A stretch of 64,000 bases of DNA from Streptomyces hydrogenans (GCF_014656075.1 NZ_BNBS01000001.1:124001-188000), one strand, 5' to 3'; positions 8,763-19,087 are shown, numbered from the stretch's first letter. Numbers and translations: made by a program. Notes: generated from the sequence alone by a model not told the origin.

Positions 8763-9623
8763 ATGGATGACGTCACGACGTACGACCCGGTGGCCGAGCA
8801 CGAGCGGACCCGCGCCGCGCTGGAGGCCGCCCTCGGGCGGCTGGTGGAACTGCTGGGCGGGATCGACGACCTGGAGGTGCCCTCCGGCGTGCCCGCGTGG
8901 TCCGTCGGGGACGTCGGCGCGCATCTCGCCGCCGTGTACCTCGCCTACGGCTCCGCCGTCTCCGCCGACGGCGGCGTCGACTGGGACGCCCTGCTGCCCC
9001 GGGAGGACACGACCTTCGGGAAGCGGATCGCCGCGGTGAACGCGCTGTCCGTCGGACTCGTCGCCGGGGCCGAACGGAAGCGGCTCGGCGCGATCCTGGC
9101 CGAGCGCGGCGCGGCCTTCCTGCGGCACTCCGAGGGGCTCGCGCCCGACCTGCCCGTCCCCTCCCCCTGGTACGGGCCGGGACGGACCGTCCCGCTCGCG
9201 GCGGCGACGGGGCTGCTGCTCAGCGAGACCCTCGTGCACGGCCTGGACATCGCGCGCGGCGCGGGCCGGCCGTGGTCCGTCGGCGCGGCGGAGGCGTCGC
9301 TGGTGATCGGTCAGGCGATGGTGACGATGATGCCGCTCGCCCTGGACGCCGAGAAGGCGAAGGGGGTGCGGATCGCCTTCGACCTGGCCCTGAAGGGCGG
9401 GCCCCGGCTCGCCGTCGTGGTGGAGGACGGCGCCGCCACCGTGACGCGGGACGCGCCGCCGCGTGCCTACGACTGCCGGATCACGGCGGCCCCGACGGCC
9501 TTCCTGCTCGTCTCCTTCGGCCGGATGCCGATGTGGAAGGCCGTCGCGCTGGGCCGGATGCGGGCCGGCGGCCGCAGGCCCTGGCTCGCGACCCGGCTCA
9601 GCGAACTGATCACCGCGCCCTGA
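8763..9623 (+). CDS. Maleylpyruvate isomerase-family, mycothiol-dependent enzyme
   Basis: 286 aa. The N-terminal DinB-like four-helix metal-binding domain carries DVGAHLAAVYL (His) and SETLVHGLDIARG (Glu, His), giving the His-Glu-His metal triad. The C-terminal half (from about residue 180, MPLALDAEKAKGVRIAFDL onwards) resembles an SCP2-like domain. Members use mycothiol, the actinobacterial thiol, for isomerisation or detoxification; this paralogue's substrate is unknown. A strong GGGGGAG lies 7 bases before the ATG. Tail-to-tail overlap of 14 bases with the phosphodiesterase gene. Confidence 0.85.
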   Translation: MDDVTTYDPVAEHERTRAALEAALGRLVELLGGIDDLEVPSGVPAWSVGDVGAHLAAVYLAYGSAVSADGGVDWDALLPREDTTFGKRIAAVNALSVGLVAGAERKRLGAILAERGAAFLRHSEGLAPDLPVPSPWYGPGRTVPLAAATGLLLSETLVHGLDIARGAGRPWSVGAAEASLVIGQAMVTMMPLALDAEKAKGVRIAFDLALKGGPRLAVVVEDGAATVTRDAPPRAYDCRITAAPTAFLLVSFGRMPMWKAVALGRMRAGGRRPWLATRLSELITAP

Positions 9624-10218
9624 GACCGGGCCCGGCGCCGCCACCCGTGAACGGCCAGGAGACCAGGTCCTGGTAGCGGACCGGCGCGGGGCCCCGGGCG
9701 TAGTCGCTGCCGACCAGGTGGAGCCGGGCGGTCGGCCACGACCGTCCCTCGAAGCCGTCCAGGACGCCGGAGGCCGCCGGGATGCCGGTGAGGTCGCCCC
9801 GGCGGGCCCGGGCGAGCGTCAGGTGCGGGCGCAGCGGGCGGCCCTCGTACGGGATCCCGGCCTCCTTCACCAGGGCGCGCACGTCGTCGGCGAGGCGGTG
9901 GAGGCCGGGGACGTCGCCGGCGATGCCGCTCCACAGGACGCGGGAGTCGAAGTGGCCGCCGCCCCGGAGGGACAGGTCGAGGGGGCGGCGGGCGGCGGCG
10001 AGTTCCGCGAGCGGGTGGTGGAGCAGGGGCACGGTGGCGACGGGCAGCTCGCCGAGGAAGGCGAGGGTGATGTGCCAGTCCTCGATCCGGTTCCAGCGCA
10101 TCCCGGGGTGGGCCGCGTAGGCGGGGGCGAGGGCCCGGGCGAGTTCGTCCTTGGCGTCGTCGGGCGGCGCCAGGGCGATGAAGACGCGGATGGTGGCGGG
10201 CTGGGTCGTGTCGTTCAC
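9610..10218 (-). CDS. thpR: RNA 2',3'-cyclic phosphodiesterase
   Basis: A 202-aa 2H-phosphoesterase. The two HxT motifs, WHITLAFLGEL (residues about 51-61) and RPHLTLARAR (about 131-140), line the active site that opens 2',3'-cyclic phosphates on RNA to 2'-phosphates. N-terminal IRVFIALAPPDD is typical of the LigT/ThpR group. The GTG at 10218 is chosen because it directly precedes that conserved start; a longer open frame to 10584 is low-complexity Arg/Pro sequence. No strong ribosome site is seen. Confidence 0.86.
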   Translation of the reverse strand: MNDTTQPATIRVFIALAPPDDAKDELARALAPAYAAHPGMRWNRIEDWHITLAFLGELPVATVPLLHHPLAELAAARRPLDLSLRGGGHFDSRVLWSGIAGDVPGLHRLADDVRALVKEAGIPYEGRPLRPHLTLARARRGDLTGIPAASGVLDGFEGRSWPTARLHLVGSDYARGPAPVRYQDLVSWPFTGGGAGPGLRAR

Positions 10219-10336
10219 AGAGCGATTCGTACCGTGCCGCCGCCGGCGCCGTGCGGGCGGGTCCCCGTACGCCGCGCCGGGCGGGTCCGGTACGGGAGCG
10301 CCGCGCCGGCGCCGTACCGGGACCCGCCCGGCGGGA

Positions 10337-11422
10337 TCACCAGCCGCCGACGGCGACCGGGACGCCCGGGGGCGTCGACGGCGGGCCGAGCGGCTTGATC
10401 TGGTGCGGGGCCGGCGGGGTCCACGGGTCGAGGTCGTCGCCCAGCCACTCCCCCACGGGCTTGACGTCGGCGAGGACGTCGGAGGGGGCGAGGTCGGTGC
10501 CGTCGGCGTCGAAGTAGTCGTACCAGGGCAGGCCCGCGCGCGTGTAGGCGGCGCGGTCGACGGGGGACGGCGGGGGCTCCTCACCGGTGATGCGGCGCCA
10601 CTCGGGCGGAGTCACCAGGTGGACGAAGACGCGCGCCTCCGGGGTGTCGGACCAGTCCCGGGCCCTGCGGTCGTCCTGGTACACCTCCTGCCGCATGGAA
10701 CCGCCCGCGCCGATGCCCATGGCCGCTCCCGGCGCGGGCGGCGCGCTCGCCGGGGCGGCCATCGGCATCGGCGGCGGGGCGCCGTAGGCGGCCATGGGCG
10801 CCGCGCCGTACGGCGGCGGGTGGGCGGCGCGGTCGTAGGCCCGCTCCTCGGCGAGCCGCCGTCGCTCCTCGGCGAGCCGCCGCTGCTCCTCGCGCCAGGC
10901 GGCGCGGGGCTTCGGGGCGAGCGGGAAGGCCTGGAGCTGGAGTCCGCCGACCGTCTCCTCGCCGGTGACCTGGCCCTCGACGGTCGCGCCCATGCCGAGC
11001 GGGACGGCGACGAACTGGCGCACCGTGCCCTTGCCGGAGTTGATGCCGTCCAGCCACGGCTGGCGGGGCAGCACCACGTAGTTCTGCGGGCGCCGGGACA
11101 GCTTCCCGGTCCACTTCTCGCCGGAGATCGCGCAGACCTTGCCGACGCCGACCTGGAGGGCCGAGGGCTCCGGGCTGCCCGCGAAGCTGAGCCACATCGC
11201 CTCGCGGAGGTAGACGGGCAGCATCACCCCGCCCTTGGCGCGCCACTGCTCGGGCACGGTGTCGGGGTGGTCCTCGACCCGGCGGAGCGGGAACTCGCCG
11301 AGACCCGGGGGCAGTCGGTGGGTGCCGGTCTCGGGCAGCCGGAGGGTGCGGATGAAGCGCACCCGCACCCCGTCGCCCAGCAGCAGGGTGTTCCCCTCGA
11401 TCCTCGTGTCGTTGGCCGCCAC
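10337..11422 (-). CDS. Conserved hypothetical protein with Ala/Pro-rich linker
   Basis: 361 aa, not recognised. An N-terminal folded part (residues 1-170) begins AANDTRIEGNTLLLGDGVRV. A short charged helix with a duplicated RRLAEER unit (about 176-195) and an Ala/Pro/Gly/Met-rich linker (about 200-240) follow. The C-terminal part (about 243-361) is rich in Asp, Trp and Pro and contains WYDYFDADGTDL. No signal peptide or membrane segment is seen. The GTG at 11422 has AGGGAGA 6-7 bases upstream; an open frame further upstream is non-coding in character. It may be co-transcribed with the 56-aa gene before it. Confidence 0.7.
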   Translation of the reverse strand: MAANDTRIEGNTLLLGDGVRVRFIRTLRLPETGTHRLPPGLGEFPLRRVEDHPDTVPEQWRAKGGVMLPVYLREAMWLSFAGSPEPSALQVGVGKVCAISGEKWTGKLSRRPQNYVVLPRQPWLDGINSGKGTVRQFVAVPLGMGATVEGQVTGEETVGGLQLQAFPLAPKPRAAWREEQRRLAEERRRLAEERAYDRAAHPPPYGAAPMAAYGAPPPMPMAAPASAPPAPGAAMGIGAGGSMRQEVYQDDRRARDWSDTPEARVFVHLVTPPEWRRITGEEPPPSPVDRAAYTRAGLPWYDYFDADGTDLAPSDVLADVKPVGEWLGDDLDPWTPPAPHQIKPLGPPSTPPGVPVAVGGW

Positions 11423-11554
11423 CGCGTCTCCCTCTCCTCGGCACACTCGTCCTCCGTTACACGAGCGGCCGGAGCGGCCGGTTCCCGCCGGGTCGGCCGG
11501 TTCCCACCGGATCGGCGGCGTGCCGGTCACCGGCGCGCGCGGGGACCGGCGGGG

Positions 11555-11725
11555 CTACTCCTCGCGGACGAAGTCGGCCTCGGCACGCTCCTCGTCGAGG
11601 TCGGACTGCGCGTGGGCGTAGAGGTCGCGGACGAACGCGTCGGCGTCCTCGGGTGAGATCCCGGTGCCGAGACCGAGCAGTCGTGCGGTCCAGGCGGCGA
11701 GCGGGTCGGCCTGCTCTTCGGCCAT
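11555..11725 (-). CDS. Small hypothetical protein (56 aa)
   Basis: Starts MAEEQADPLAAWTARLLGLG; acidic, with helices predicted from its pattern and ending FVREE. A strong GAAGGAGA lies 6 bases before the ATG, which marks it as a translated gene. No known motif. It is 132 bases upstream of the 361-aa hypothetical gene on the same strand, so the two may share a transcript. Confidence 0.6.
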   Translation of the reverse strand: MAEEQADPLAAWTARLLGLGTGISPEDADAFVRDLYAHAQSDLDEERAEADFVREE

Positions 11726-11906
11726 GGCGTCTCTCCTTCGGTCCTGCACGCGCGGGCGGGAGAAGGAGGGCGGGCCGGGTGCCGCCGGTGGCGGTGAGGA
11801 CCGCCCCGTCTCCATCGTCCGCCCCGCCCGGGCCGCCCGCAAGACCGGTCCCCCCGCGCCCGGCCCTGCGTCGTCCCGGCACCCGGCCGTGTGCGTCGTC
11901 CCGGTC
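11726..11906. other. Gap between GH1 and the 56-aa gene
   Basis: 181 bases without a convincing gene. It holds the ribosome site of the 56-aa gene and a direct repeat GCGTCGTCCCGG near 11870 and 11895. No clear terminator hairpin was found. Confidence 0.4.
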
Positions 11907-13313
<1,407 letters not shown>

Positions 13314-13339
13314 GGGAACTCCGGGCGGGAGGCCGCGCA

Positions 13340-13379
13340 GGGGCGGCCCGGGCGCCGCGACGGGCGTCCGGGCCGCCCC
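13340..13379 (-). terminator. GC-rich hairpin after the DUF1996 gene
   Basis: GGGGCGGCCCGG (13340-13351) pairs perfectly with CCGGGCCGCCCC (13368-13379), and the pairing can extend inward by about five more bases including one G-U. It lies 20 bases after the DUF1996 stop and 26 bases before the GH1 start, so it is a likely full or partial transcription stop. Confidence 0.65.
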
Positions 13380-13398
13380 GGTGCGGGGTGGACGGGGA

Positions 13399-14490
13399 TC
13401 AGGGCAGGCGGTGGTCGGCGTCCAGCACCGTGCCGCGCTCGGGGCGGTAGAGGTCGAAGCCCCGGGTGTCGCACTGGAGGCCGCCGTTGATGCAGTGGTC
13501 GACGAGGGCCTTGAGGGTGCGCTCCTCCCACGCGTTGAAGAAGTCGTAGTGGAAGGAGTAGCCGCGGCCGCTGGCCAGCCGGACCCGGCTCATGTCGCCG
13601 TTGACCGGCCACGCCATCTTGAACTCGATCATCGGCAGGGCGACCGGGTGGGAGGCCGGGCACATGTTGTCGTTGGTGCCGGGCTTCACGACCGGGTACG
13701 CCATGTGGCTCTTGTGGTCGGGGGTGTCGAGGTGGAGGCCGTTCCAGCAGCTGGGGGCCTGCATGCGCAGGTTGAGCTGGACGTCGGGCCGGCTCGGACA
13801 GCTCGCCGGGATGTCGGTGTTGAAGAAGCTGTCACCGCATTCCCAGCCCTCGACGAACCCCTTGTGGGCGCGGAACTCCTGCTCGGTCTGCATCGGGTTG
13901 CCGACGACGAAGCGGAGCCCCTTGGGGAAGGGGCGCACGCTGCGGTAGTCGGTGACGCCGGCCTTGTAGTAGATGACCTGCGGGCCGACGGGCAGGATCT
14001 TCTGGTCGCCGTTGTAGAGCGAGGGCATCCAGTACGCCGAGGCGTCCGCGGGTGCCTTGCAGGTGGTGGCGCCTCCGTAGAGGGAGGCGGTGGTGCTGGC
14101 GGCGTTCGTCGAGGTGTTGCCCATGAACGTGTGGTCGTGGGACTTGCCGAACTGGCCGGGGTAGACGATCGGGTCGTCCGGCGCGGTGTGGGTGACGGAG
14201 CAGCCGGCCTGGAACTCGTGGTGGTAGGCCGGGGGCGGGGTGTCCGTGGACGGGGTGACGCCGGTGACCGGCGGGACTGCGGGGATGTATCCGTCCCCGT
14301 CGGCGTCGTCGCCCGACGCCTGGGTGGAGGCGGCCATCTGGTGCCCGACGTGGTTCGCGGCCGCGGCGACGGCGGGCGGGATGCCGGCGGCCGGGTCGGT
14401 GGCCTGGGCCATCGTGCCGATGCCGAGGGCACCGGCGATGAGGGCCGTACTGACGAGGAGTACGGAGAGCCGCTTCGGACTCGATCTCAT
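13399..14490 (-). CDS. Secreted DUF1996-domain protein
   Basis: 363 aa. A signal peptide (MRSSPKRLSVLLVSTALIAG, then GTMAQA) and an acidic linker with ADGDGY precede a DUF1996 domain. Recognisable pieces are FGKSHDHTFMGN, YWMPSLYNGDQKILP, GWECGDSFFNTDIPASCP and CPASHPVALPMIEFK. DUF1996 proteins are extracellular and often found with wall-polymer hydrolases; the biochemical role is not established. Several Cys may form disulfides. It follows the GH2-like gene by 45 bases and likely shares its transcript, suggesting a part in glucan or wall binding. Confidence 0.85.
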   Translation of the reverse strand: MRSSPKRLSVLLVSTALIAGALGIGTMAQATDPAAGIPPAVAAAANHVGHQMAASTQASGDDADGDGYIPAVPPVTGVTPSTDTPPPAYHHEFQAGCSVTHTAPDDPIVYPGQFGKSHDHTFMGNTSTNAASTTASLYGGATTCKAPADASAYWMPSLYNGDQKILPVGPQVIYYKAGVTDYRSVRPFPKGLRFVVGNPMQTEQEFRAHKGFVEGWECGDSFFNTDIPASCPSRPDVQLNLRMQAPSCWNGLHLDTPDHKSHMAYPVVKPGTNDNMCPASHPVALPMIEFKMAWPVNGDMSRVRLASGRGYSFHYDFFNAWEERTLKALVDHCINGGLQCDTRGFDLYRPERGTVLDADHRLP

Positions 14491-14535
14491 GGGGATCTCC
14501 TCAGTGGGGTGGGAGGAAGGGGTGGTGCGGGCCGG

Positions 14536-16719
14536 TCAGCTGTAGACGCCGAACTCGTGGAGGGAGTAGCCCCAGCCGGTGCCGCGTGCGGTCAGGTGCA
14601 GGCGGACGTGGCGGGCGGTGGCCGCTGCCTCGATGGTGTCGATGTCACCGTTGCCGGCGGTCTGGGTGTGGATCGTGCGCCAGTTCTGGCCGTCGTCGGA
14701 GACCTGGACCTCGTAGGCGCGGGCGTAGGCCGGGTCCCAGACGAGCTGGAGGCGGGAGAAGGCGCGGACGGAGCCGAGGTCGACCTGGATCCACTGCGGG
14801 TCGGCCCAGTCGCTGGCCCAGCGGGTGTTCGGGTTGCCGTCGGTGGCGTTGCCGGCCGGGCAGGGGCAGTCGCCGTAGGACGCCTGGAAGGAGGAGGCGG
14901 TGGTGGTGCGGCCCTGGGCGAGGTTGGTGCCGGCCACCGGCGGGGCGACGACCTTCATCGACTTCGTCTCGATGCCGGCGTTGCCGCGGCCGTCCTCGGC
15001 CTGGACGTACACCTTCCACACGCCGAGCTTCTCGGGGGCGGTGACGGTGAGGGAGCCGTCGGCGTTGCGACGGTGCGGGGTCTCCAGGAGCCGCTTGTCG
15101 CCGTTGGCGTAGTTGCCGCTGAGGAAGACCTTCGTGGTGACGGCGTCGCCGTCGGGGTCGCGGACGTCGGCGCGGATCGTGAACTCGCCGCCGGCCGGGG
15201 CGGATCCGGACGGGGTGACGGTCATGTTCGAGATGACGGGCGGGGTGTTGTCGCCGGCGGTGCTGCCCGTGTACGCCTTCTTGAGGGCGTAGTAGGAGAG
15301 CCGCTTGAGGCCGTCGGGCAGGAGGTTGAACCAGACGCCGCCGAAGTCGTGCTCGGTGCCGTAGTGGAAGACGGTGGCGCCGAGGGCGACGCCCCGGTGG
15401 CCGGTGACGCAGTTCCAGGCGCGGGTGTAGCCCTCGGCCTTCTGCACGTCGGTGGGCTCGTCGGCGACGCCGTTGGCGTCCTTCGGGGTCTCCCACTCCC
15501 CCGCCGGGCCGGTCTCGGTGATGAGGTACGGCTTGGTGTAGCCGCCCTGCTCCCAGTCCTCGCGGACGCCGCACATGTCGCCGTAGGCGTTCATCGAGTA
15601 CAGGTCGAGGTCGGGGGCGTTGCGCTTGTAGTAGGGCCAGGCGCCGGTCCACGCGTCCGTCGAGGTGACGGGGTGGTCGGGGTCGATGGTGTGGATCTTC
15701 TTGGCGACGTCGTTGACGAAGCTCGTGTAGGCGTTGCGCTGGGCTTCGAGCTCGGTGCCGGAGTAGCAGTTCTGGAGGCCGAGCACGGACTCGTTGCCGA
15801 CGTTCCACATGAGGGTCGCCGGGTGGGACTTGTACTCCTGGACCCACTTCGCGAACTCGTTCAGCATGTTCGTCTTGTACGTGGTGTCGGTGACGTAGTT
15901 CGCGCAGCCGCCGGAGCCGGGGCCGCCGCCGGGCTGGAGCCAGAAGCCGTTCATGACGCGGATGCCCTGGGCGGCGGCCGCGTCGAGGAGCGGCTTGGTG
16001 GAGCCGTCGGTGCCCCAGGTGCGGATGGTGTTGACGCCCAGCGACTTCACGTCGGGCATGTAGCGGCCGGCGTCGGCGACGGCCGGACCCCAGGTGACGC
16101 CCTTGACGGTGTACGGCTGGCCGCCGACGGTCAGCTGCCAGTTGCCCTGGCTCCCGGTGACGCGGACGGCGCCGCCGCCCTGGGGCGGGGTGCCGCCCTC
16201 CTCGCCGTAGACCTTGAACTCCCAGAGGGAGAGGCCGTACCCGCCGGCGCGGGTGACGCCCTGGAGGCGGACGTGGCGTCCGGTGCCGGAGACGGCGATC
16301 TCGTCGGTGCCGCCGTCGGAGCCGGTCACGGACTTCACGGTGCGCCAGTCCGTGCCGTTGTCGGAGAGCTGGATGTCGTACGCGGTGGCGTGGGCGGCCT
16401 CCCAGTTCAGCACGATCCGGCTGACGGTGGCGGTGCGGCCGAGGTCGACCTGGATCCACTGGCCGTCGCTCCACTGGCTGGCCCAGCGGGTGCCGGGGTC
16501 GCCGTCGACGGCGGCGGAGGCGGGGAAGCCGGCGCCCTCGGTGGAGGAGGCGGTGGCCGTCCTGCCCTGCGAGAGCAGGGTCTCGGCGGCGGAGGCGGGC
16601 GCGGCGGTGAGCGCGGTCAGCGAGGTGGCGAGCAGGGCCCCGAGCGAGACGATCGAGGCGGCGGTGCGGGTACGGGGGCGGATCGGCCGGACGGGTCCGG
16701 CGACGGTGTGCGCGGGCAT
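14536..16719 (-). CDS. Secreted GH2-like glycoside hydrolase flanked by discoidin domains
   Basis: 727 aa. A signal peptide ends at about residue 45 (ASA-AET). A first F5/8 type C (discoidin, CBM32-like) domain covers about 46-172. A TIM-barrel domain covers about 185-480, with WNVGNES (Glu310, probable acid/base) and YLITETGP (Glu402, probable nucleophile). An Ig-like segment starting PPVISNMTVTPSG follows, then a second discoidin domain (about 598-727). The barrel resembles GH2/glucanosyltransferase-type catalytic domains. It probably attacks an extracellular beta-glucan; exact specificity is open. AAGGGAG precedes the ATG. Confidence 0.85.
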   Translation of the reverse strand: MPAHTVAGPVRPIRPRTRTAASIVSLGALLATSLTALTAAPASAAETLLSQGRTATASSTEGAGFPASAAVDGDPGTRWASQWSDGQWIQVDLGRTATVSRIVLNWEAAHATAYDIQLSDNGTDWRTVKSVTGSDGGTDEIAVSGTGRHVRLQGVTRAGGYGLSLWEFKVYGEEGGTPPQGGGAVRVTGSQGNWQLTVGGQPYTVKGVTWGPAVADAGRYMPDVKSLGVNTIRTWGTDGSTKPLLDAAAAQGIRVMNGFWLQPGGGPGSGGCANYVTDTTYKTNMLNEFAKWVQEYKSHPATLMWNVGNESVLGLQNCYSGTELEAQRNAYTSFVNDVAKKIHTIDPDHPVTSTDAWTGAWPYYKRNAPDLDLYSMNAYGDMCGVREDWEQGGYTKPYLITETGPAGEWETPKDANGVADEPTDVQKAEGYTRAWNCVTGHRGVALGATVFHYGTEHDFGGVWFNLLPDGLKRLSYYALKKAYTGSTAGDNTPPVISNMTVTPSGSAPAGGEFTIRADVRDPDGDAVTTKVFLSGNYANGDKRLLETPHRRNADGSLTVTAPEKLGVWKVYVQAEDGRGNAGIETKSMKVVAPPVAGTNLAQGRTTTASSFQASYGDCPCPAGNATDGNPNTRWASDWADPQWIQVDLGSVRAFSRLQLVWDPAYARAYEVQVSDDGQNWRTIHTQTAGNGDIDTIEAAATARHVRLHLTARGTGWGYSLHEFGVYS
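16441..16590 (-). repeat. Duplicated discoidin-domain DNA, copy 1
   Basis: These 150 bases, coding for the first part of the N-terminal discoidin domain of the GH2-like protein, match 18761-18910 without gaps. By eye 137 of 150 positions agree (13 differences), and the last 40 are identical, including both strands of the segment coding ETLLSQGRTATAS. This is well above the similarity of the rest of the two genes. Confidence 0.85.
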
Positions 16720-16757
16720 GACGGCTCCCTTACGGGCGCGAGGGGGGAAGTGGGGTG

Positions 16758-16798
16758 CCTTCCGGGCGGCGCAGCGGGACGGATCGCCGCCCGGAAGG
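16758..16798 (-). terminator. Second of two hairpins after the beta-helix gene
   Basis: CCTTCCGGGCGGCG (16758-16771) pairs perfectly with CGCCGCCCGGAAGG (16785-16798) around a 13-base loop. It lies distal to the hairpin at 16808-16840 and just before the promoter region of the next minus-strand gene, so the two hairpins together should stop transcription from 16847-19039. Confidence 0.7.
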
Positions 16799-16807
16799 GG
16801 TGGGAGG

Positions 16808-16840
16808 GCCGGGGCGCGGCGTCGGGCGCCGCGCCCCGGC
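16808..16840 (-). terminator. First hairpin after the beta-helix gene
   Basis: GCCGGGGCGCGGCG pairs perfectly with CGCCGCGCCCCGGC around a 5-base loop, starting 7 bases after the stop of the discoidin/beta-helix gene. A 14-bp stem this close to the stop is a good intrinsic terminator candidate. Confidence 0.75.
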
Positions 16841-16846
16841 GGGTCG

Positions 16847-19039
16847 TCACGGGAAGCTGACGACGGTGGAGGGCACGGTGGAGGTGCCGGCGGGGATGGT
16901 GGAGGCCCCGGTGTCGTTGATGACGTGGTTGTAGTGGCCCATGCCGCCGAGGGACACCACCAGGAGGCTGTGGAACTTCACCCCGGGCTTGACGGGCGCC
17001 TTGAAGCCGTGGTCCTGGACGATGGTCGGGTCCACGTTGTAGTTGCAGTAGCTGCCGAGTCCCCACGCCTCGTGGGTGTTCACCGAGTCGTCGACGCGGT
17101 AGGCGGCGTAGCCCTTGGTGGCGCCGTTCTGGATGGCGGCCTGGTTCGGGGCGTCGTACGCCTTCTCGTTCTGGTAGAAGATGGTGCGGCCGCGCTCGCC
17201 GTACCACTCGACGTCGTACTTGTTGAAGTGCTCGACGAAGAGGCCGGTGGCGAGGACGTCGTCGCCGTACACGCGGACGCCGTAGTCGGCGCGGTTGGTC
17301 TCCCAGCCGACGCCGTCGCCGTGGTCGGCGCGCCAGACCCAGGTGTGGTCGACGATGACGTCGTCGCTGTTGACGACCATGCTGGTGGTGGCCTTGCCGG
17401 GACCGGCGCCGCCGATGCGGATGTAGACGTCCTGGACGGTCGTCGGGTTGGCGGCGTGGTCGGTGGCGGAGTTCTGCGGGCCGAGCTCCAGCAGCACCGG
17501 GGAGTTGACCGGGCCGGCGTCGACGAGGAAGCCGGCGAGGCGGACGCCGTCGACGTCGGCGACCTTCATCGCGGCGGCGCCGTTGTCCGGGATGATCGTG
17601 GCGAGACCGAGGCCGAGCACGATGGTGTTGGCGCGGTTGATCTCGATCGGCCGGTCGACGTGGTAGACGCCGGGCGTGATGAGCAGGTGCAGGCCCTGCT
17701 GGACGGCCTGGTTCATGGTCGCGGCGGTGGTGCCGGGCTTGACGACGTAGAACTGGCTGAGCGGGATCTTCTCGCCCTGCGGCGCGCCGTTGGCCCAGGT
17801 GGTGCCGCGGGCGTTGGTCCGCTTGGCCGGGGAGAAGACCTTGTACTGGTTGTCCTCCCAGATCAGGTACGGCTTCTCGCGCGAGATCGGGGTGGTGTCC
17901 AGGGTGGTGTAGCGCGGCTCGGGGAAGGAGGTCGCGGGCGCGCCCTCGGTGCCGGAGAAGGTCTGGTTCCAGACGCTGTTGGACCAGCCGCCGATCGTGC
18001 TGTCGCGGGTGTACCACTGCTGCTGCGAGTAGTTGCCGACCTGGCCGTCGATCTTGGAGTCGGCGATGTAGCCGCCGGAGGCCCAGCCGTAGCCGTTGGG
18101 GGCGAGGTTGAGGCCGCCCTTGACGTGCATCCGGCGGAAGGAGGAGGCCTGGGAGACGGCCCAGCGGTCGGTGCCGTTGACCGGGTTGAGGGCGAGGCCC
18201 TCGGCGCCGCGCCAGAAGTTCTGGGTGGCGTTGCCGTTGAACCAGCCGGCGTCGACGGTGACGTCGCCGTTGATGGTGGTGTCGTCGGGGCGGACGCCGA
18301 GGCCGGCGATCTGGGTGTAGAAGCCGAGCTGGGCGTTGAGGCCGTTGTACGTGCCGGGCTTCAGGAGGAAGGCGTGGCGGCCCGCGCCGAACTGGGCGGA
18401 CTCCTGCTCCTGGAAGACGGTGTCCAGCTTGGCCTGGAGGCCGGGCGTGGACGGGTCGTAGACGTGCACGTTGGGGCCGAGGTCGCCGCCGCCGGGCAGC
18501 GTGGGGCCGGTGCCGTCGGTGGAGCCGTAGACCTGGAACTCCCAGAGGGAGTAGCCGTATCCGGTGCCGCGGGTGAGGCCGTTCATGCGGACGTAGCGGC
18601 CGGAGCCGGAGAGGGCGACCTCGTCGGTGCCGCCGTCCCCGGCGGAGACGGCGGTGACGGTGCGCCAGTCGGTGCCGTTGTCGGACGCCTGGATCTCGTA
18701 GCTCTTGCCGTAGGCGGCCTCCCAGGTGAGGACGGCCCTGCTGAGCTGCTTGCTGGCGCCGAGGTCGACCTGGAGCCACTGCGCGTCCTGCCACTGGCTG
18801 GCCCAGCGGGTGCCGAGGTCGCCGTCGACGGCGGCGGAGGCGGGGAAGACGGCTCCTTCGAGGGTGGAGGCGGTGGCCGTCCTGCCCTGCGAGAGCAGGG
18901 TCTCGGCGGCCTGCGCGGCGGTCGTGGGGACGACCGCGAGCAGGGTGCCGGCCAGGGCGGCGACGAGGGCGCCGGCCGTGGAACGGCGGAGGGGGGATGC
19001 GGGGCGCCGACGTGGCGGCGGGGACCCAACGGAGGACAT
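16847..19039 (-). CDS. Secreted discoidin plus right-handed beta-helix protein
   Basis: 730 aa. A signal peptide ends AAQA-AET, then a discoidin (CBM32-like) domain of about 130 residues and a Gly/Pro linker. A long domain follows with pectate-lyase-like or GH55-like beta-helix signs: GPNVHVYDPSTPGLQAKLD, GVYHVDRPIEI, NSDDVIVDHTWVWRADHG, TGLFVEHFNKYDVEWYGE. Close relatives are, as I recall, often labelled adenylyl cyclase, for which I see no domain support. It probably binds or degrades an extracellular beta-glucan. GAGGAG lies 4 bases before the ATG. Transcription is likely controlled by the LacI operator at 19072-19085. Confidence 0.8.
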   Translation of the reverse strand: MSSVGSPPPRRRPASPLRRSTAGALVAALAGTLLAVVPTTAAQAAETLLSQGRTATASTLEGAVFPASAAVDGDLGTRWASQWQDAQWLQVDLGASKQLSRAVLTWEAAYGKSYEIQASDNGTDWRTVTAVSAGDGGTDEVALSGSGRYVRMNGLTRGTGYGYSLWEFQVYGSTDGTGPTLPGGGDLGPNVHVYDPSTPGLQAKLDTVFQEQESAQFGAGRHAFLLKPGTYNGLNAQLGFYTQIAGLGVRPDDTTINGDVTVDAGWFNGNATQNFWRGAEGLALNPVNGTDRWAVSQASSFRRMHVKGGLNLAPNGYGWASGGYIADSKIDGQVGNYSQQQWYTRDSTIGGWSNSVWNQTFSGTEGAPATSFPEPRYTTLDTTPISREKPYLIWEDNQYKVFSPAKRTNARGTTWANGAPQGEKIPLSQFYVVKPGTTAATMNQAVQQGLHLLITPGVYHVDRPIEINRANTIVLGLGLATIIPDNGAAAMKVADVDGVRLAGFLVDAGPVNSPVLLELGPQNSATDHAANPTTVQDVYIRIGGAGPGKATTSMVVNSDDVIVDHTWVWRADHGDGVGWETNRADYGVRVYGDDVLATGLFVEHFNKYDVEWYGERGRTIFYQNEKAYDAPNQAAIQNGATKGYAAYRVDDSVNTHEAWGLGSYCNYNVDPTIVQDHGFKAPVKPGVKFHSLLVVSLGGMGHYNHVINDTGASTIPAGTSTVPSTVVSFP
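18761..18910 (-). repeat. Duplicated discoidin-domain DNA, copy 2
   Basis: Partner of 16441-16590, about 91% identical over 150 ungapped bases, lying in the same position of the encoded domain in the neighbouring gene. This suggests recent domain duplication or gene conversion between the two secreted proteins. Confidence 0.85.
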
Positions 19040-19071
19040 GGATCTCCTCGGTGATACGTGACGGACACATG

Positions 19072-19085
19072 GGAGAGCGCTCTCC
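19072..19085. promoter_or_regulatory. LacI-type operator, perfect 14-bp palindrome
   Basis: GGAGAGCGCTCTCC is perfectly symmetric around the central CG, as expected for LacI-family repressors and similar in style to the CebR box TGGGAGCGCTCCCA of Streptomyces. It lies 33 bases before the discoidin/beta-helix ATG and over the predicted start of its transcript, so a bound repressor would block it. The divergent LacI gene at 19230 is the obvious partner. Confidence 0.8.
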
Positions 19086-19087
19086 GA

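Noticed and set aside
16847..19039. Adenylyl cyclase label for the discoidin/beta-helix protein
   Set aside because: It has a signal peptide, a discoidin domain and beta-helix repeats; no cyclase catalytic motif is visible.
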